DNA of 64,000 nt from Endocalyx cinctus (GCA_001600455.1 BCKC01000006.1:868001-932000); one strand, 5' to 3'; counted from the first letter of the stretch, positions 46,407 to 58,437 are shown. The notes: generated by a model from the letters alone, not told the origin. Numbers and translations are program-made.

Positions 46407-46851
46407 TTATCTCAACCTCCGTTTCGATTCTAGAAAAAGAACTCTTTTCCGTACTAGTATATTCGAAAATTTTGTCAGCAAAATATCTCGATGTGCGTCC
46501 AAGAAGTTGGGAAATTAGGAGAGTTTAGATTGGAGTGTGAGGGCCTGATGACCGCGGCGAGATACTAGCGAGGGCGGAGAGACTCGGATCTAGGATAAGA
46601 CGAAGCCTATGGATATACATACCGACGGGATCGTATTTGACCATGCTTAAGGGAACACCGTCTCGACGTCGACGAAAAGTATAGAAAAAGCCGGTCATGG
46701 CCATAGATATTAAGCGTACGGCGATGACACGCGATTTATCGGAGGCTGCAGAAAAAGGATTACCCAATTTAGTAAATGTACCGATATATTATAAATAATA
46801 GTAGAGTAAGCGTAGACACGAGTATATTTACTTACATTTTCCCTTCGCCAT
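46407..46851 (-). CDS. MRPL39: Mitochondrial ribosomal protein bL33m
   Basis: Three exons, complement of 46851-46836 (16 nt), 46745-46623 and 46453-46407, give 61 aa. Introns of 90 and 169 nt outweigh the coding sequence. The joined protein starts [20 protein letters not shown], continues [26 protein letters not shown], and ends [15 protein letters not shown]. This is the complete bL33 fold of the large mitoribosomal subunit (family 52-62 aa). The last exon's VRKRVLFLE block matches the usual V-KKVLF-E end and fixes the acceptor at 46454. A frame on the opposite strand (46310-46528) is a shadow. Confidence 0.93.
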
Positions 46852-47070
46852 GGTAAGAAGAGAGGTTCTGTTGCGTCGCAATGGCAATAAAGAACTTCTA
46901 TCGAGGTCAGTCAATATAGCTACACTTTTCAAGCTTAAAACTGAAAACCAAATTTTGGTAAGAACTTAACGTGGCTGTGCATATATATTGGGTACACATG
47001 TTGTAATACTGTGGCTGAAGATAATTGATAAGATAGGCCTGATAGGGAGGGGACTCAGGGGAGTTATGTA

Positions 47071-47150
47071 CCTAGCAGCCTAGCAGCCTAGCAGCCTAGC
47101 AGCCTAGCAGCCTAGCAGCCTAGCAGCCTAGCAGCCTAGCAGCCAAGCAG
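47071..47150 (+). repeat. CCTAGCAG tandem array (9 perfect copies plus 1 variant)
   Basis: Nine exact copies of the 8-mer are followed by CCAAGCAG. The unit length is not a multiple of three and lies in no frame, so it is a non-coding microsatellite. Confidence 0.95.
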
Positions 47151-47187
47151 CCCAGGTATACCCGTGGACGTATGTGGCAGTGTGGGT

Positions 47188-47211
47188 AGCTTGACAGCTT
47201 GACAGCTTGAC
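47188..47211 (+). repeat. AGCTTGAC tandem array (3 copies)
   Basis: Three exact 8-bp copies, 38 nt after the CCTAGCAG array. Same unit length, different sequence. Confidence 0.9.
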
Positions 47212-48084
47212 AGCCAGAAAAGCTTAATTTTTGAAAGCATCGCAGCATACTCCGTACAAATTTCCCAAACCCTCCTAGGACTTTCAGACTTTCAAATTCT
47301 CAGACACTCAGACCCTCAGATTCCCCGCCGTACTGTATACGGGAGTTACTGGTGTTGACGTCGGTCGATATGTCGGAGGTTGATAGATAGATAGCCCTGA
47401 TAGCTTAACTAGGCCCCGAGATTCCGGACCTAATCGGTCTCGACGTATACTGCAAGCATTACAAGCATACCTAATTAGCCCGACTTCGGTTTCAATGACT
47501 CGTTCTCACCATTCCTAAACAAAGCCATCATTTGGTTTTCGTCATACGTAATACCAGAGCCAAGATTTAGTCAAATCCCGCGTAACCTTATCAGATAGAC
47601 TGCTTTTAAAATCAAATTGGTTAAATCGGAAGGACTTGCCTTTACAGGACATTTTGAGATCCTGAATTAGCATCGCCGCGAGATCGAGATATCCCCTCCG
47701 CAATTTTAGTAACCAATCAACCTCTCTCTAATGCCTTATATGGTAATCGCGTAAATGCATCCTATCAATAAATAATTCTACGCTGCATCCTGAAGGACTG
47801 CTAGACGGTCAAGATCATTTTACGCCCTCCGATACAGGTAGCCATATACTGACTGATACACGGTGACTAACATCCATACGCGTTCAAGAATAGATCATCT
47901 CGGTCTCGGTAAGCAATAAGTGTAGAATCTAGATAGTATAAATAAGTACTCGCATCCTATCTCAAATTCAACCAAGAACGGAAGAACGTATTCAACTAAG
48001 TTAATCATCCAACTGTCTCTCCGACCTATCACACAACAAGTCGTTATCCAATACACTTGAAAAACGCCTGGAATCTGATTCAAG

Positions 48085-49041
48085 ATGCCTTCACACACAT
48101 TAGAGTATCCTACACGATCTCACAGTAAGGTGAATCGATATGGTAGCCGAGGTACTTCCCCAGTCCATTTTTGTCTCCCTCCGCCCCTTTTCCTTTTCTG
48201 TACCGGTACTCTGCGTTGAATCCTTTAAGATGAAATTCTAAGCTAATACATTACCCAACTCCTTGTGTAAGCGTCATATGCATTGGAGACGATACACCAG
48301 CTCGTCAACAACTGCCCCGTACTCCATGTCTCTTTCAACGTGCCGGACTCTCCGTTCCCCGCGATGTTACCCATGATCGGGCAGATGGGATCGTTCGAAC
48401 GTCCCAGCGCCGATACCGGTGACGTTCTAGACCTGTACCTTCACGGCTACGTCTCGTCGCGGATCATCAACCTATCGCGGAAGGCGTCGCCCTCGTCCGA
48501 AGGACAGGAAGAAAAGGAGGAGGGTCTCCCGATCTGCGTCGGGGCCACCGAAATCAACGGCCTGGTTTTAACCCTCACCCCCAACTCTCACAGCTACAAC
48601 TACCGCTCCGCCACATTATTCGGGCACGCGACCGTCGTGACCGAGACCGAAGAGAAGCTCTACGCGATGAAGCTGATCACGGACTCGGTCGTGCGAGACC
48701 GGTTCCGCCACACCCGTCTACCCCCCAACGCCGCCGAGATGCAGAGCACCGGCATCCTGCGGGTCAAGATATCGACGGGAAGCGCCAAGATCCGGACCGG
48801 CATGCCCAGCGACGAAAAGGCCGACCTCGAGAACGCCGACTTGCTCGAGAGGGTCTGGACCGGCGTCGTGCCCTTTTATCATACCCTCGGAACGCCCGTT
48901 CCGGGTCCTTATAACAAGATGGAGAAGGTGCCGACCTATCTGGAGGAGTACTGTAACGATGTGAACGAGCTTGGGAAAGAGGCGGCTGTGGAAGCTATGA
49001 AAACGCCGATGAAGAAGAAGGATGAGCACGCCCACGAGTAG
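48085..49041 (+). CDS. FMN-binding pyridoxamine-5'-phosphate oxidase-like flavoprotein
   Basis: Two exons, 48085-48151 and 48272-49041 (intron 120 nt, GTACTT donor), give 278 aa. Exon 1 supplies MPSHTLEYPTRSHSKVNRYG, the family's usual N-terminus. Then ASYALETIHQLVNNCPVLHV, SFNVPDSPFPAMLPMIGQMG and LDLYLHGYVSSRI follow, the split-barrel flavin-nucleotide-binding fold of PF12900 (Pyridox_ox_2), ending with the RTGMPSDEKADLENADLLERVWTG-type segment (continued as VVPFYHTLGTPVPGP). Members bind FMN or haem-like cofactors; the substrate is unknown, and a true PNPO activity is not implied. No signal peptide. The C-terminal 35 residues are charged (KKKDEHAHE). Confidence 0.9.
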
Positions 49042-49619
49042 TGAGCTCATTAAGCAGGGATTCGCTTCTTCATTTATTTATTTATTTCTTCTCCTTCTTT
49101 ATTTCCTTAAGATTCAACGAGTGGCTCATGTAAAGAAATGAGACGTAATCTACGACGCCATACGTACTTGCTATTCTCTGGTGTGGTCGACCACATATAT
49201 CTTGTTCCTTATAATTCCAGGACGATGCTCTTGGGCTGTCACTATGGACTAAATGTTAATTTCTCACCATACAACTTTTACTCGGAATTACTATAAAGCT
49301 TTTTTTATTTTTATTTTTTATTTTTTTCAACAATTTCATTGATATATGCATTGGTTGATCATCAATTTCCAATCTGCTACAGAAATAAGAGAAAATCAAA
49401 GGTAGGTTATTTAATAATACAGGGGTAAAAAAGATACGTGAATAGCTCTAGAAACTATCCAGGTACGTAGTAGCAGGGTGACTTTTGTTCTGGTTCCTGT
49501 ACTTTTGCTTTTCGACATTCGAACCGATTTCAGCATTCTCACGTCTGCATTTATACTTGACAACATCGGGTATCTATCTAATTTTCTTCAGTTTCGCCGC
49601 GAGTCGAGTTACGCCCGTC
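49042..49619. other. Intergenic region between convergent genes
   Basis: T- and TTTA-rich stretches near 49075-49090 and 49300-49328. No gene. Confidence 0.6.
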
Positions 49620-51569
49620 TCACCACAATTCCCAAATCTCGCTTGGCAAGACTGTGCGCATGACAGCCCAATGACCCAAAGCGCCCTTACTATGCCACTT
49701 GACCAGCTTCTCCGTCTCGTTACTCCGAAGAATACCTAATTCCTCCTCTTCGTCATCGCCGTTGCTCAAAAAGGCCGAATCGGCCACTTCGTGCTGGGGC
49801 ATCATGTAAGCCCTCCGGGCCATGCTCTGGAGGTAATCTGCTTCAACGGGCTTGCGGAACGTGATTTCCCCTCCTTCAGCGGCAGCCGACTTCACGCAGA
49901 AGAAAATGACGTTGTCAAAGTCGCGGCCTTGCTCAGCCACCTTCTCGGGCGATGGCGCTTCACCCTCGCGGAATACCCGACATGTCGGGAAAACGCTGCG
50001 AATCGTGTTGGCGACAATGGTCAGGGGCGGTAAGGTGAAGTCGCCAGCGTAATTCTGGAGGATTCAGTTTTAGTTATGCATAAGAAATAATATTCTGCTA
50101 CTTTCATGATACCAGGTTGTGGATGGGTGACAGTTCGGAATGCTATAGAAGACTTACAAGAGCAATGGCACCATTAGGTTTCAACATGTTTTTGAGTGAG
50201 TCGAGGAATTCTTGCGTGAACAGATCAATGGGCTCCGCGCCGCCCGTGAAGACATCGTGCACAATATAGTCGAAATTGTCCCGGAGACGCTCGCTGTTGG
50301 CCTTGCTCCAAGTGATGACGTTCTCGATCACAGCCGTGTGCTTTGGAGGCAAGGAAAAATATTTCTTGGCAAATTCATAAACGACGGGATCAATCTCGAC
50401 GATGGTAGTGTCGATGCCGTGATTGATCAAGGCCGAGGGGGTAGTTCCGATACCCAGCCCACTTGAAGGAAAAAGGGTCAATTTACGACTACCACACATA
50501 TTCTAGATGGTTTCAATACTTACATATTGAGCGCCTTTGCTTGGTTATCGGGCGTCTTGTTAGGAGTTTGGATAAGCCTGATGGCCTCGAGCTGAGTGAA
50601 AACGCTGTAGATAGGTTCGGCCACGATTTTTTTTTCAAATTTGGTCCACTCTCCTCCTAGCAGACTATGATCGCACCTCATGGCTCGGTAGCCATCGTTG
50701 TGGTTATCAATGACAGAGATATAGCCAGTGTTCGACTCCCAGCGATCAACCAGTGACCAACCCTGAGAATTTAGAGTGCTGTTAAGGTTACTGGCAGCCA
50801 TAGAAGTCATGACATGCGGGTTGAGGAAAACCGTATGCAGCAAGGCTGGAATACCGAAAAAGAGAATCTTGGACCGACCCATAATTGAGTACGTGGATGC
50901 TAGTACCAGTTCTAGAAGCAAACGGGTTTGCATAACAGATTTGCCCATCTGCCCCATCAATTGGTCAAAAGTGATTCCTTCCATGTACTTAAATAGCCCA
51001 TAGGAACCTATTCCTGGTAGAGATCCGGCAACGGACTTGGGCAGTGCATTCAGGTCAGCCCCTTCGAGGAGGTCGGCGATGCATGCCGTGCTTAGAGTGA
51101 CAAGCGGAAACAGTGTCAATGATTCGGTAATAGCTGGCCCGTTCTCACCTCCAAGCTTGGTGCTCAGGCCGAAGAGAAAATGCTGAACCACGGGGATATG
51201 CAGGGCCACCAAGGGAATCAGCATGATCGTCTTGGTGGGCAGCACGCGCCTGAGAGCTAGGTTGCCTCCCCAGCCTAGGAATAAAGCAGTCCAGACGACT
51301 CTGTGATGCAGCCTCGTGGCAGGAATCTGGCCGTACACAGGTGATAAGTTCAACAGGGACACGTTGCAATACGCAGCCATGAGGACGATGAGCGCCGTCG
51401 CTTTGAAATAAATGGCGAATTGGTCTATTAACCACGCGCTCCAAGTCTCCTCCTTAGCCTGGTTCGCCAGCAGGTTAAGTTCCTTTTCGAAGTCCTCCTT
51501 CGTCTCTGCCGGCTGCGTTCCTGTATTGGAAGACTGGGTCTTCTTGGGAGTTTTTTTCTTGGGGGGCAT
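49620..51569 (-). CDS. Membrane protein with C-terminal spermidine/spermine synthase-like domain
   Basis: Three exons, complement of 51569-50524, 50461-50158 and 50054-49620, give 594 aa. Introns are 62 and 103 nt. The first 60 residues are basic (PPKKKTPKKTQ). Residues about 50-270 hold roughly six hydrophobic segments (ALIVLMAAYCNV, VVWTALFLGWGGNLAL, TIMLIPLVALHIPVVQHFLF, ILFFGIPALLHTVF). After that comes an aminopropyltransferase-like Rossmann domain: ALNIGLGIGTTPSALINHG is the SAM/dcSAM loop across intron 1, TTIVEIDPVVYEFAKKYF, then FDYIVHDVFTGGAEPIDLF with the Asp at the catalytic position. Whether it makes polyamines or methylates something is open. It diverges from RAD10 over 566 nt. 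Confidence 0.9.
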
Positions 51570-52135
51570 GGTTGATTATTCGTATAATATTACAAATATG
51601 AAATACAAAAGGGGGAAATGCAGCAAAAGATGACGACGACTCGCTGGGCTAATGAATGAAAACTGAATGATGAAAATGAAGAAAGAAACGAAAACTCTTA
51701 AAATCAACAAAGAGTTAATCTAGATATGATTCTAATGAAACTTGAAACTGAACCTCAACAGCCAGCTGCCGAAAACATTTTCATGTTATCAAGATCTTGT
51801 TCAACAGTTTGTGGCTAAATGAATCAAGACACATGGGCAAGTTGACTCTTGGCAACGAAATTTCATCTCGAGGATGTGGCGTCAATGTCCTTTGCGTGCT
51901 AGTATGAAAATGGCTGGGTGGCTTGACTATACTACTTAAGCTACGGAGTACTGAGCCACATTATAGGTACATTATCAATCTGCCAATCTGCCAATTACCC
52001 TAGGTAGCTGCCTAGTTGCCTCCATAGGTATCTATATCCCACTAAACTGCCCTGTATTCCTCTAATGTATCATCACTATTTACCCTTCACAATTAGTATT
52101 CATACAATCATTCTCCTTCTTCTCGACGTAATAAT
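51570..52135. promoter_or_regulatory. Divergent promoter region, polyamine-synthase-like gene / RAD10
   Basis: A 566-nt spacer between outward-pointing genes. It contains TACGGAGTA (51942-51950) and CCTAGGTA (52010-52017). No ORF. Confidence 0.5.
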
Positions 52136-53344
52136 ATGGATGACGATGATGATTTTGGTGCCGATGCTGACTTTTTGTCCGCACTAGCGTCCTCGGCTGC
52201 TGGAAATACCGTCAGTTCTAATTCCACTTCGCATAGCCAATCGAGATCACAACCTACCTCCAGTCGCCCTCAACAATCGACTCAGAGTATTCGCCAACCC
52301 ATTCCTCAAAAATTACAACAACCAACTCCTCAGCGGTTAGACAAACGCCCGCCGACCGGTACATCGAGTCCCAAGATCGTGCAGCCAACTCCCCAAGCCC
52401 TTCCACAACGTGGTTCGGGCTCTAGCATATTAGTCTCACCTCGCCAGAAGGGAAATCCCGTTCTAGCTTCGTTACGATCTGTGCCTTGGGAATATAGCGA
52501 CATACCGGCCGACTATGGTTTGGGGCTGACAACTTGTGCTCTTTTTTTGAGTTTAAAATACCATCGACTACATCCAGAATACATATATACGCGAATCCGC
52601 AATTTACAAGGGAAATACAATCTACGCATTGTCCTAACTATGGTTGACATACCTAACCATGAAGATTCTTTACGAGAACTCTCTAAAACGTCTTTGATTA
52701 ATAATGTTACCGTCATTCTTTGCTGGTCCGCGGCGGAAGCGGCTAGATATCTAGAACTCTACAAGTCGTACGAACACGCAAACTTCAGTGCCATCAAGGG
52801 ACAGCAAGCGACAAGCTACAGCGAGAAGCTGATGGATTTCGTTACCGTACCTAGAGGCGTTAATAAGGCGGATGCTATATCCTTGGTCGGCTCGTTTGGA
52901 AGTTTAAAAAATGCCGTTAATGCTGATCCCGAACAAGTCTCTATCATCGGCGGCTGGGGAGAGAAGAAGGTTAAGAAATGGTGCGCTGCCGTGGAAGAAC
53001 CATTTCGAGTAAAACAAGCCGCGAAAAGACAGCTCGCGCCGAGCGAAAGCAATGCGTTCATGGGCGAAGCTATTCCTCTGAGTCGAGTGCCTCCCAGGGA
53101 TATGCCGAGTCTATCTTCTACTGCGTCCCGAGAAACCGGGGCGAACAAGTCATCCCACCAAGCACCTCCTAATCCAAATATGGACGATGAAGAGGAAGCA
53201 ATGTTGGCAGAAGCGATTGAAGAATCGAAGAGGACAGCTGCGGAAGAGAGAACATCAGGTAGCTCTAGTGCTAATCCTCGTAACGAAGATCAACTCAGCG
53301 ACGGGATAGCCGCGGCATTAGCTAAGTTGAGAAAACAGGGCTGA
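52136..53344 (+). CDS. RAD10: Rad10/ERCC1 nucleotide excision repair endonuclease subunit
   Basis: Intronless, 402 aa from ATG 52136. Rad10 pairs with Rad1/XPF to nick DNA 5' of lesions and in single-strand annealing. Seen: an acidic start (MDDDDDFGADADF), a long Gln/Pro/Ser-rich disordered region to about residue 95, then the ERCC1 central domain (GNPVLASLRSVPWEYSDIPA, DYGLGLTTCALFLSLKYHRL, YNLRIVLTMVDIPNHEDSL, VTVILCWSAAEAARYLELY), which has the nuclease-like fold without catalytic residues. A tandem HhH domain follows (VNKADAISLVGSFGSLKNAV, VSIIGGWGEKKVKKW), which binds Rad1. The C-terminal 100 residues are extra relative to yeast and include a UIM-like helix, DEEEAMLAEAIEESKR (about 351-366). 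Confidence 0.96.
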   Translation: MDDDDDFGADADFLSALASSAAGNTVSSNSTSHSQSRSQPTSSRPQQSTQSIRQPIPQKLQQPTPQRLDKRPPTGTSSPKIVQPTPQALPQRGSGSSILVSPRQKGNPVLASLRSVPWEYSDIPADYGLGLTTCALFLSLKYHRLHPEYIYTRIRNLQGKYNLRIVLTMVDIPNHEDSLRELSKTSLINNVTVILCWSAAEAARYLELYKSYEHANFSAIKGQQATSYSEKLMDFVTVPRGVNKADAISLVGSFGSLKNAVNADPEQVSIIGGWGEKKVKKWCAAVEEPFRVKQAAKRQLAPSESNAFMGEAIPLSRVPPRDMPSLSSTASRETGANKSSHQAPPNPNMDDEEEAMLAEAIEESKRTAAEERTSGSSSANPRNEDQLSDGIAAALAKLRKQG

Positions 53345-55880
53345 TAAACTTAGAATCGATCCACTGACTGAATGGTAAGGTTCTGTTCTCGGAAGAATGG
53401 CAAGGCTGCTAGCATGATGGAGATTCCCCCACTCTAAATATTTATTAGACTGTAGATCTCTTTGACCCTTGTATTCAGCTGATGGTACCATAAAAATTAA
53501 GGGGATCAATGGCGTCAGGTTTAAGCGTAAGGCACCGTGCGATGATGATTATCAGCATTCCACAGGATTTCTATCAAGGTTGCCGTGGTTCGCTCGATGC
53601 TGTACCGCAGAATACTGACGTTGACGCTAACTTTGCTAAGAAAAGCTGACACTGAAGGCCCGATTCAAGGAACTACCTACCTAGGTAGATAAACCGTCCA
53701 AGGTTACCATTCCATTGTGTAGTGTTCAACATATATACGTATATACTAGTTGACAGGGCAAGCTGCAATGTGACGTGAGCTTGTTGTGCTGGTCAATATC
53801 CAGCCGTTTTTGTCGACATTGGCCATTTCATGCAAGGAACATGGCCAATAAAAGTCTGGCCGGTTCTCTCAGTTCAGTGCAACGTTTCCATAAAAGCTAC
53901 GAAGCTACCTCGGTTTTCTGAAATCCAAAGTGAATTTGAATTTTGGCCGAATTCATATAGCGACTGCATATTTTGGATCCGAGTTAAGAACAAGATCGGG
54001 TTTACATGCCTCGACAAATTGTTTGCTCTCTTCTTAAAATATTATGATAAACACAGATAGGAGGGTCCATCTGATGTTTAAAAGTCTTGGCTATTAATTA
54101 GATCTAAAAAAAGAACGTGTCAGCGTGTCTTTTCTCCAAAAATTGGGGAAATCTGTCAATCGATGTCTATCACCAATGCTGATCGAAAGTCCTGATATAC
54201 GAAATGTTAGATGCAACGATAGAAGCGTGAAGATACTTAGCTTTCAACTCATAAAGAGTGTGCAAAGCATCCCGCATCCTAGAAATAACAAGTTATACTA
54301 CAAATGGGCTACTTGGCATTACTTACACCCTTGTTACTGTACTCACTTGATGTACATATAGTAGCTAGGGCGTGGTATACATAGTATATCCGGCTTTCGA
54401 GATTCTCGGCTTCCCCGCATATCCGTACATCCATAATGTACCTAGGTATGTAGTATAGTAGTGACTTGAATATGTCAAAGTTTATGGTTCAAAGTCACGT
54501 CGCAGCCAATCTGCTCATAGATAATGTAGTATATGAAAAATAACAAGCTACCATCGGACCGTTGCCTGACAGCTCGGTCATGAGATAAATATATTCTCTT
54601 TTTGTATAGGTCGTTAATTTGGTCATGTTTACAATCATCAACTTGATGACGATGATCTACAGGTGAATCTCCTATTCTGGAAGGTAATACAACGTTATAA
54701 GCCGGATCGTCGCTCTCAATAATCCGACCTCCACCTACAAGGTTAAAGCCCAGGATTTCCTTAATCAATTAGAATCAATCGTGGCTTTGTCGCTATTTTT
54801 TTTTTTTTTTTTTTTTTTTTTAAAGGAAGGCTTGCTTCATCTTTTGCAATGCCACAATGAAATCCTTCTGAAGAGAACCATTTTTCCATTTTTATCTTAT
54901 ATAACTGGGTATGCGTGCCCGTTGATTTATTTCGTGTACATAGAACCTACGTACTGTAATACATATAGGTACCTAGGTATATACAAGAAACGGAGGATGG
55001 ATTCTTAAACAACTACTATACTAAGTTAGGTGTTATGTATCTACTATATTAGGTCCAGGCACAAGCTGCTGTCCACTACATATCGACCGAGCGGAACGAG
55101 GGGAAAAGAAGGTTGCAGTAAGTGCCCACATGGTTCTCCTCATCTCCAAATAACCGCTCTTTACTCTTGGGGTGAGGTAACAAAGTCTAAGGAAGGGGAA
55201 CATTTGATATGATCATCAAGTTGCATTGCATATTCATGGGTAGCTTCTATCATAGTCACGCTCTCCTTGACCGATTGTCTTTTACTGAATAACAGGTATT
55301 CAGGAGCCTCATAGCGTCAACAAAATACTCACGTCATTCCCCAATTGATAAAATCATAAGCACTTAGATGATACCTAGTCGGTAATTCTCAAATACCAAT
55401 ACCCCCTGCCACGAACTGTGTTCTTTTTTTTTTTTTTTTTATGTTTAACTTCCTTACCAAAAGATCTGCATGGTGTAGTTACCCAGCAGGCCCAGGTAAT
55501 TAGGTATTTGATCCTGCAGTCCTACTATCGCTATCTATCTAATACTAAACCAACATCCATGCATGGAAGCAGTACTTACTCGCTTACAATGTACCGGTGC
55601 ATATAGAAAGATCCATAATCTATAATACATACCTAGGTATGTAGTATGTATATTTAATTCGGGTTGCGACCTCCAAGACAAATTGGAATGTGTAAAAGTG
55701 GTCATGTACATATAAGACTCTCAACCCGCCCACCAACTTGCCGTCTCCCTTGGTATCTTTGTTTTTTACCTTGTCACTCCCCCTACCTTACTTGAAGCTA
55801 CTCAGCTCGCTTCATAGGTTACTTTGTAGAAACATCGTCATTTTCACTAGTGATTGGTTAAAGATAATATTTAATATATC
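53345..55880. other. 2.5 kb intergenic region with clustered TACCTAGGTA palindromes
   Basis: No gene recognised; frames at 53830-54361 and 54475-54768 lack motifs. Four of the window's six TACCTAGGTA copies lie here (53678, 54439, 54970, 55630), plus poly-T tracts at 54796-54821 and about 55423-55440. Confidence 0.6.
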
Positions 55881-57673
55881 ATGTCACCCTCTCCGTACTA
55901 CTGGGCTGTCGCCGCCCTTGCTTGTGCTTCTTCGGTCTTTGGCCAGACCTACGAATCGCATCCGGACCGACTCGATGCCGTTAAAGAAGCATTTCAACGA
56001 TCTTGGGACGGTTACTACAAATATGCATTTCCAAACGATAGCCTTAAACCAATCTCAAAAACGTTTACCAATGATCGGTGAGTGGTTCCCGGATTTTCTT
56101 ATCTGTTGACGTACTCACTTTCACTATTTTTTTTTTTGGTGTATGTCTAACATGACATGATGTACAGTAACGGGTGGGGTGCCAGTGCGGTGGATGCCAT
56201 TACCACCGCTTTGGTCATGGGAAACCAGGAAGTCATAAACCAGGTGTTGGCACATATCCAAGACATTGATTTCAGCGCCACCTCTCCCGACTCAACCTCG
56301 GTATCCGTTTTTGAGACCACAATTCGATACCTAGGTGGTTTGCTGTCAGGTAAGTTTTCAAAATAACACTGTGAAAGATTTCAGCAAGATTCTAATGGGT
56401 TGTTGTTAGCCTACGACTTTCTAACGGGCCCGTTGAGTGAATACGCGGAGGATCCGGCGTTGGTGGATGGAGTCTTGAAGCAAGCTATTACCCTCGCCGA
56501 TACACTTAGCGTAGCTTTCAACACTCCGAGTGGCGTGCCAGATAACGAGTTGGTATACACGGGAAGTGGGTACGTGCTAGGGAACTCGACTACTAATGGA
56601 ATTGCGACAATCGGCACCCTCGTTCTCGAGTGGACTCGCTTATCGGACATCACTGGCGACACCAAATACGCCGACGTGACGCAGAAGGCAGAGGATTATC
56701 TGCTCAATGTGCGAAATCCCGAAGTGGGTGAACCTTACCCCGGATTGATCGGCACTGACGTTGATATCGCGACCGGCGACTTTGTCGATGGCAGTGGTGG
56801 ATGGAACGGCGGGGATGATTCTTTCTACGAGTATCTGATCAAGATGTATGTTTACGACACCGATCGCTTCGCGCCGTACTTGGAGAGGTGGATCGCAGCA
56901 GCCGATTCTAGTATCAAGTATCTGGCGTCCCATCCCAGTACGAAGCCTGATTTGACTTTCTTGGCCGCATATGATGGAGCTGGCGAAGGGAATCTGAGCT
57001 TCATTTCTACTCACCGTAAGAATCCCTTTTCTATTATAAAGAAAAATTTGGTTACTGATAAAAATCTATTTGACCAGTGGCTTGCTTCGACGGCGGCAAC
57101 TTCATCCTCGGTGGATTGACGCTCGAGAACGACGAATACGTTCAGTTTGGCCTGCAGCTCGCGGCGGCTTGTCATCAGACCTACATCGCAACGGTCACTG
57201 GCATCGGTCCCGAAGTGTTTACGTGGCAGGACAGCGAGCTAGCGGCCAACGCGTCGAACAACGGGGGTCCCCCGAGTGACCAGGCAGATTTCTACGAAAA
57301 GAACGGATTCTGGATCCCCTCCAACTCGGGGTACGCCGGATACGTGCTTCGGCCCGAGGTTATCGAGAGTTGGTACTACGCATGGCGCGCGACGGGAGAC
57401 TCGATGTACCAGGACTGGGCCTGGGATGCTTTCCTGGCCATCAACACGACTTGCAGCGCGGGTGTGGGTTTCAGCTCGATCACGAACGTCAACGCACCGA
57501 ACGGAGGAAACTTCACCGATTCTCAGGAGAGCTTCTGGTTCGCCGAGGTTCTCAAGTACAGCTACTTGATCCAGGCCCCCGAGGCCGAGTGGCAGGTTTC
57601 GGCCTCCCACGAGAACAAGTGGGTGTTCAACACGGAAGCGCATCCTATGAAGGTGAAGGGAACGCCTATTTGA
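55881..57673 (+). CDS. Secreted GH47 alpha-1,2-mannosidase (class I)
   Basis: Four exons, 55881-56077, 56168-56349, 56410-57015 and 57078-57673, give 526 aa. Introns of 90, 60 and 62 nt have GTGAGT/GTAAGT/GTAAGA donors. The enzyme trims alpha-1,2-mannose from Man9-type N-glycans. Seen: a cleavable signal peptide ([15 protein letters not shown]), [31 protein letters not shown] with the catalytic Glu (about 267), [13 protein letters not shown] and LAAACHQTY with the conserved disulphide Cys (331 and 360), [20 protein letters not shown] with the second acidic residue (Glu 422), [17 protein letters not shown], and the Ca2+-site Thr in NTEAHP. The cleavable signal rather than a type II anchor matches the secreted Aspergillus/Penicillium enzymes. 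Confidence 0.96.
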
Positions 57674-58437
57674 ATAGAAAAAAAAAAAAAAGGACGAGAG
57701 AGCTTGATCGGTTATGCTTGTTTACCTAAGTACTCATCCAAGTTCACCCTTGCATATATTAGGCGTTATAGCTTTTTTTCCCCCAGTTTACCTTACACTA
57801 TAGGCTTCGTTACTGTTTGATTACTTTTGTAATAATTATAGTAGTCTTAAAGAAACAGTACCTCGTGAAAATGAAAAATGTGGCGTGATATAGTGACGTA
57901 GTACGGCCTTTGTCTTATTATTAAATTACGCAGCGGCGGGACGTTGCATGCATATTGATTTTGCTTCTGAGTTTTGATAAGTCTGCTTGGAGCCGACGTG
58001 TTGAATATGGTTGGCAAAAAAGAGGAGCGATAGAGGTCTGGTCATGAGAAGGAATCCCTTATGAAAGCGCCGGTTGTAGCTTTCTGTAGGGGGGGATCTA
58101 AATCTCAAATCTACATATACATCAGGTCCTTGCAAGTCGAGAGCATTCTTCCTCATAGATCTTAACTGAATCATACTGTCACCATGTAGCCCTCATCCGG
58201 TATCCCTGAATACGGTAACTCGGTAATCATGATTATCGGTACCTATTGGCCAAGACCCGCTTAAGTAGCTCCATCAATGGTCTAGTGGATGAAAAGTTTG
58301 AAATTGCCAATGGGTCTTAACGCAAATATTTCTAATAGACCCTCTCCATCCATTATTCTCACATAATAGATATAATCCCAAATAGGTGTCGTGAATTCCA
58401 AGCACGTGACAGGAGATCTGCTCCGGTCGCAGAGCAT
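57674..58437. other. Intergenic region upstream of tRNA-Leu
   Basis: Starts with an A-run (57678-57691) in the 3' flank of GH47. No other gene seen. Confidence 0.6.

Larger units (their letters stand above)
46852..48084. other. Intergenic with two arrays of 8-bp tandem repeats
   Basis: No gene seen. It carries the CCTAGCAG and AGCTTGAC arrays (see below), TACTCCGTA at 47248-47256 and a CT/TCAGAC-rich stretch near 47285-47325. Confidence 0.6.

Noticed and set aside
54475..54768. 97-codon minus-strand frame
   Set aside because: No motif or supporting splice sites; most likely chance.
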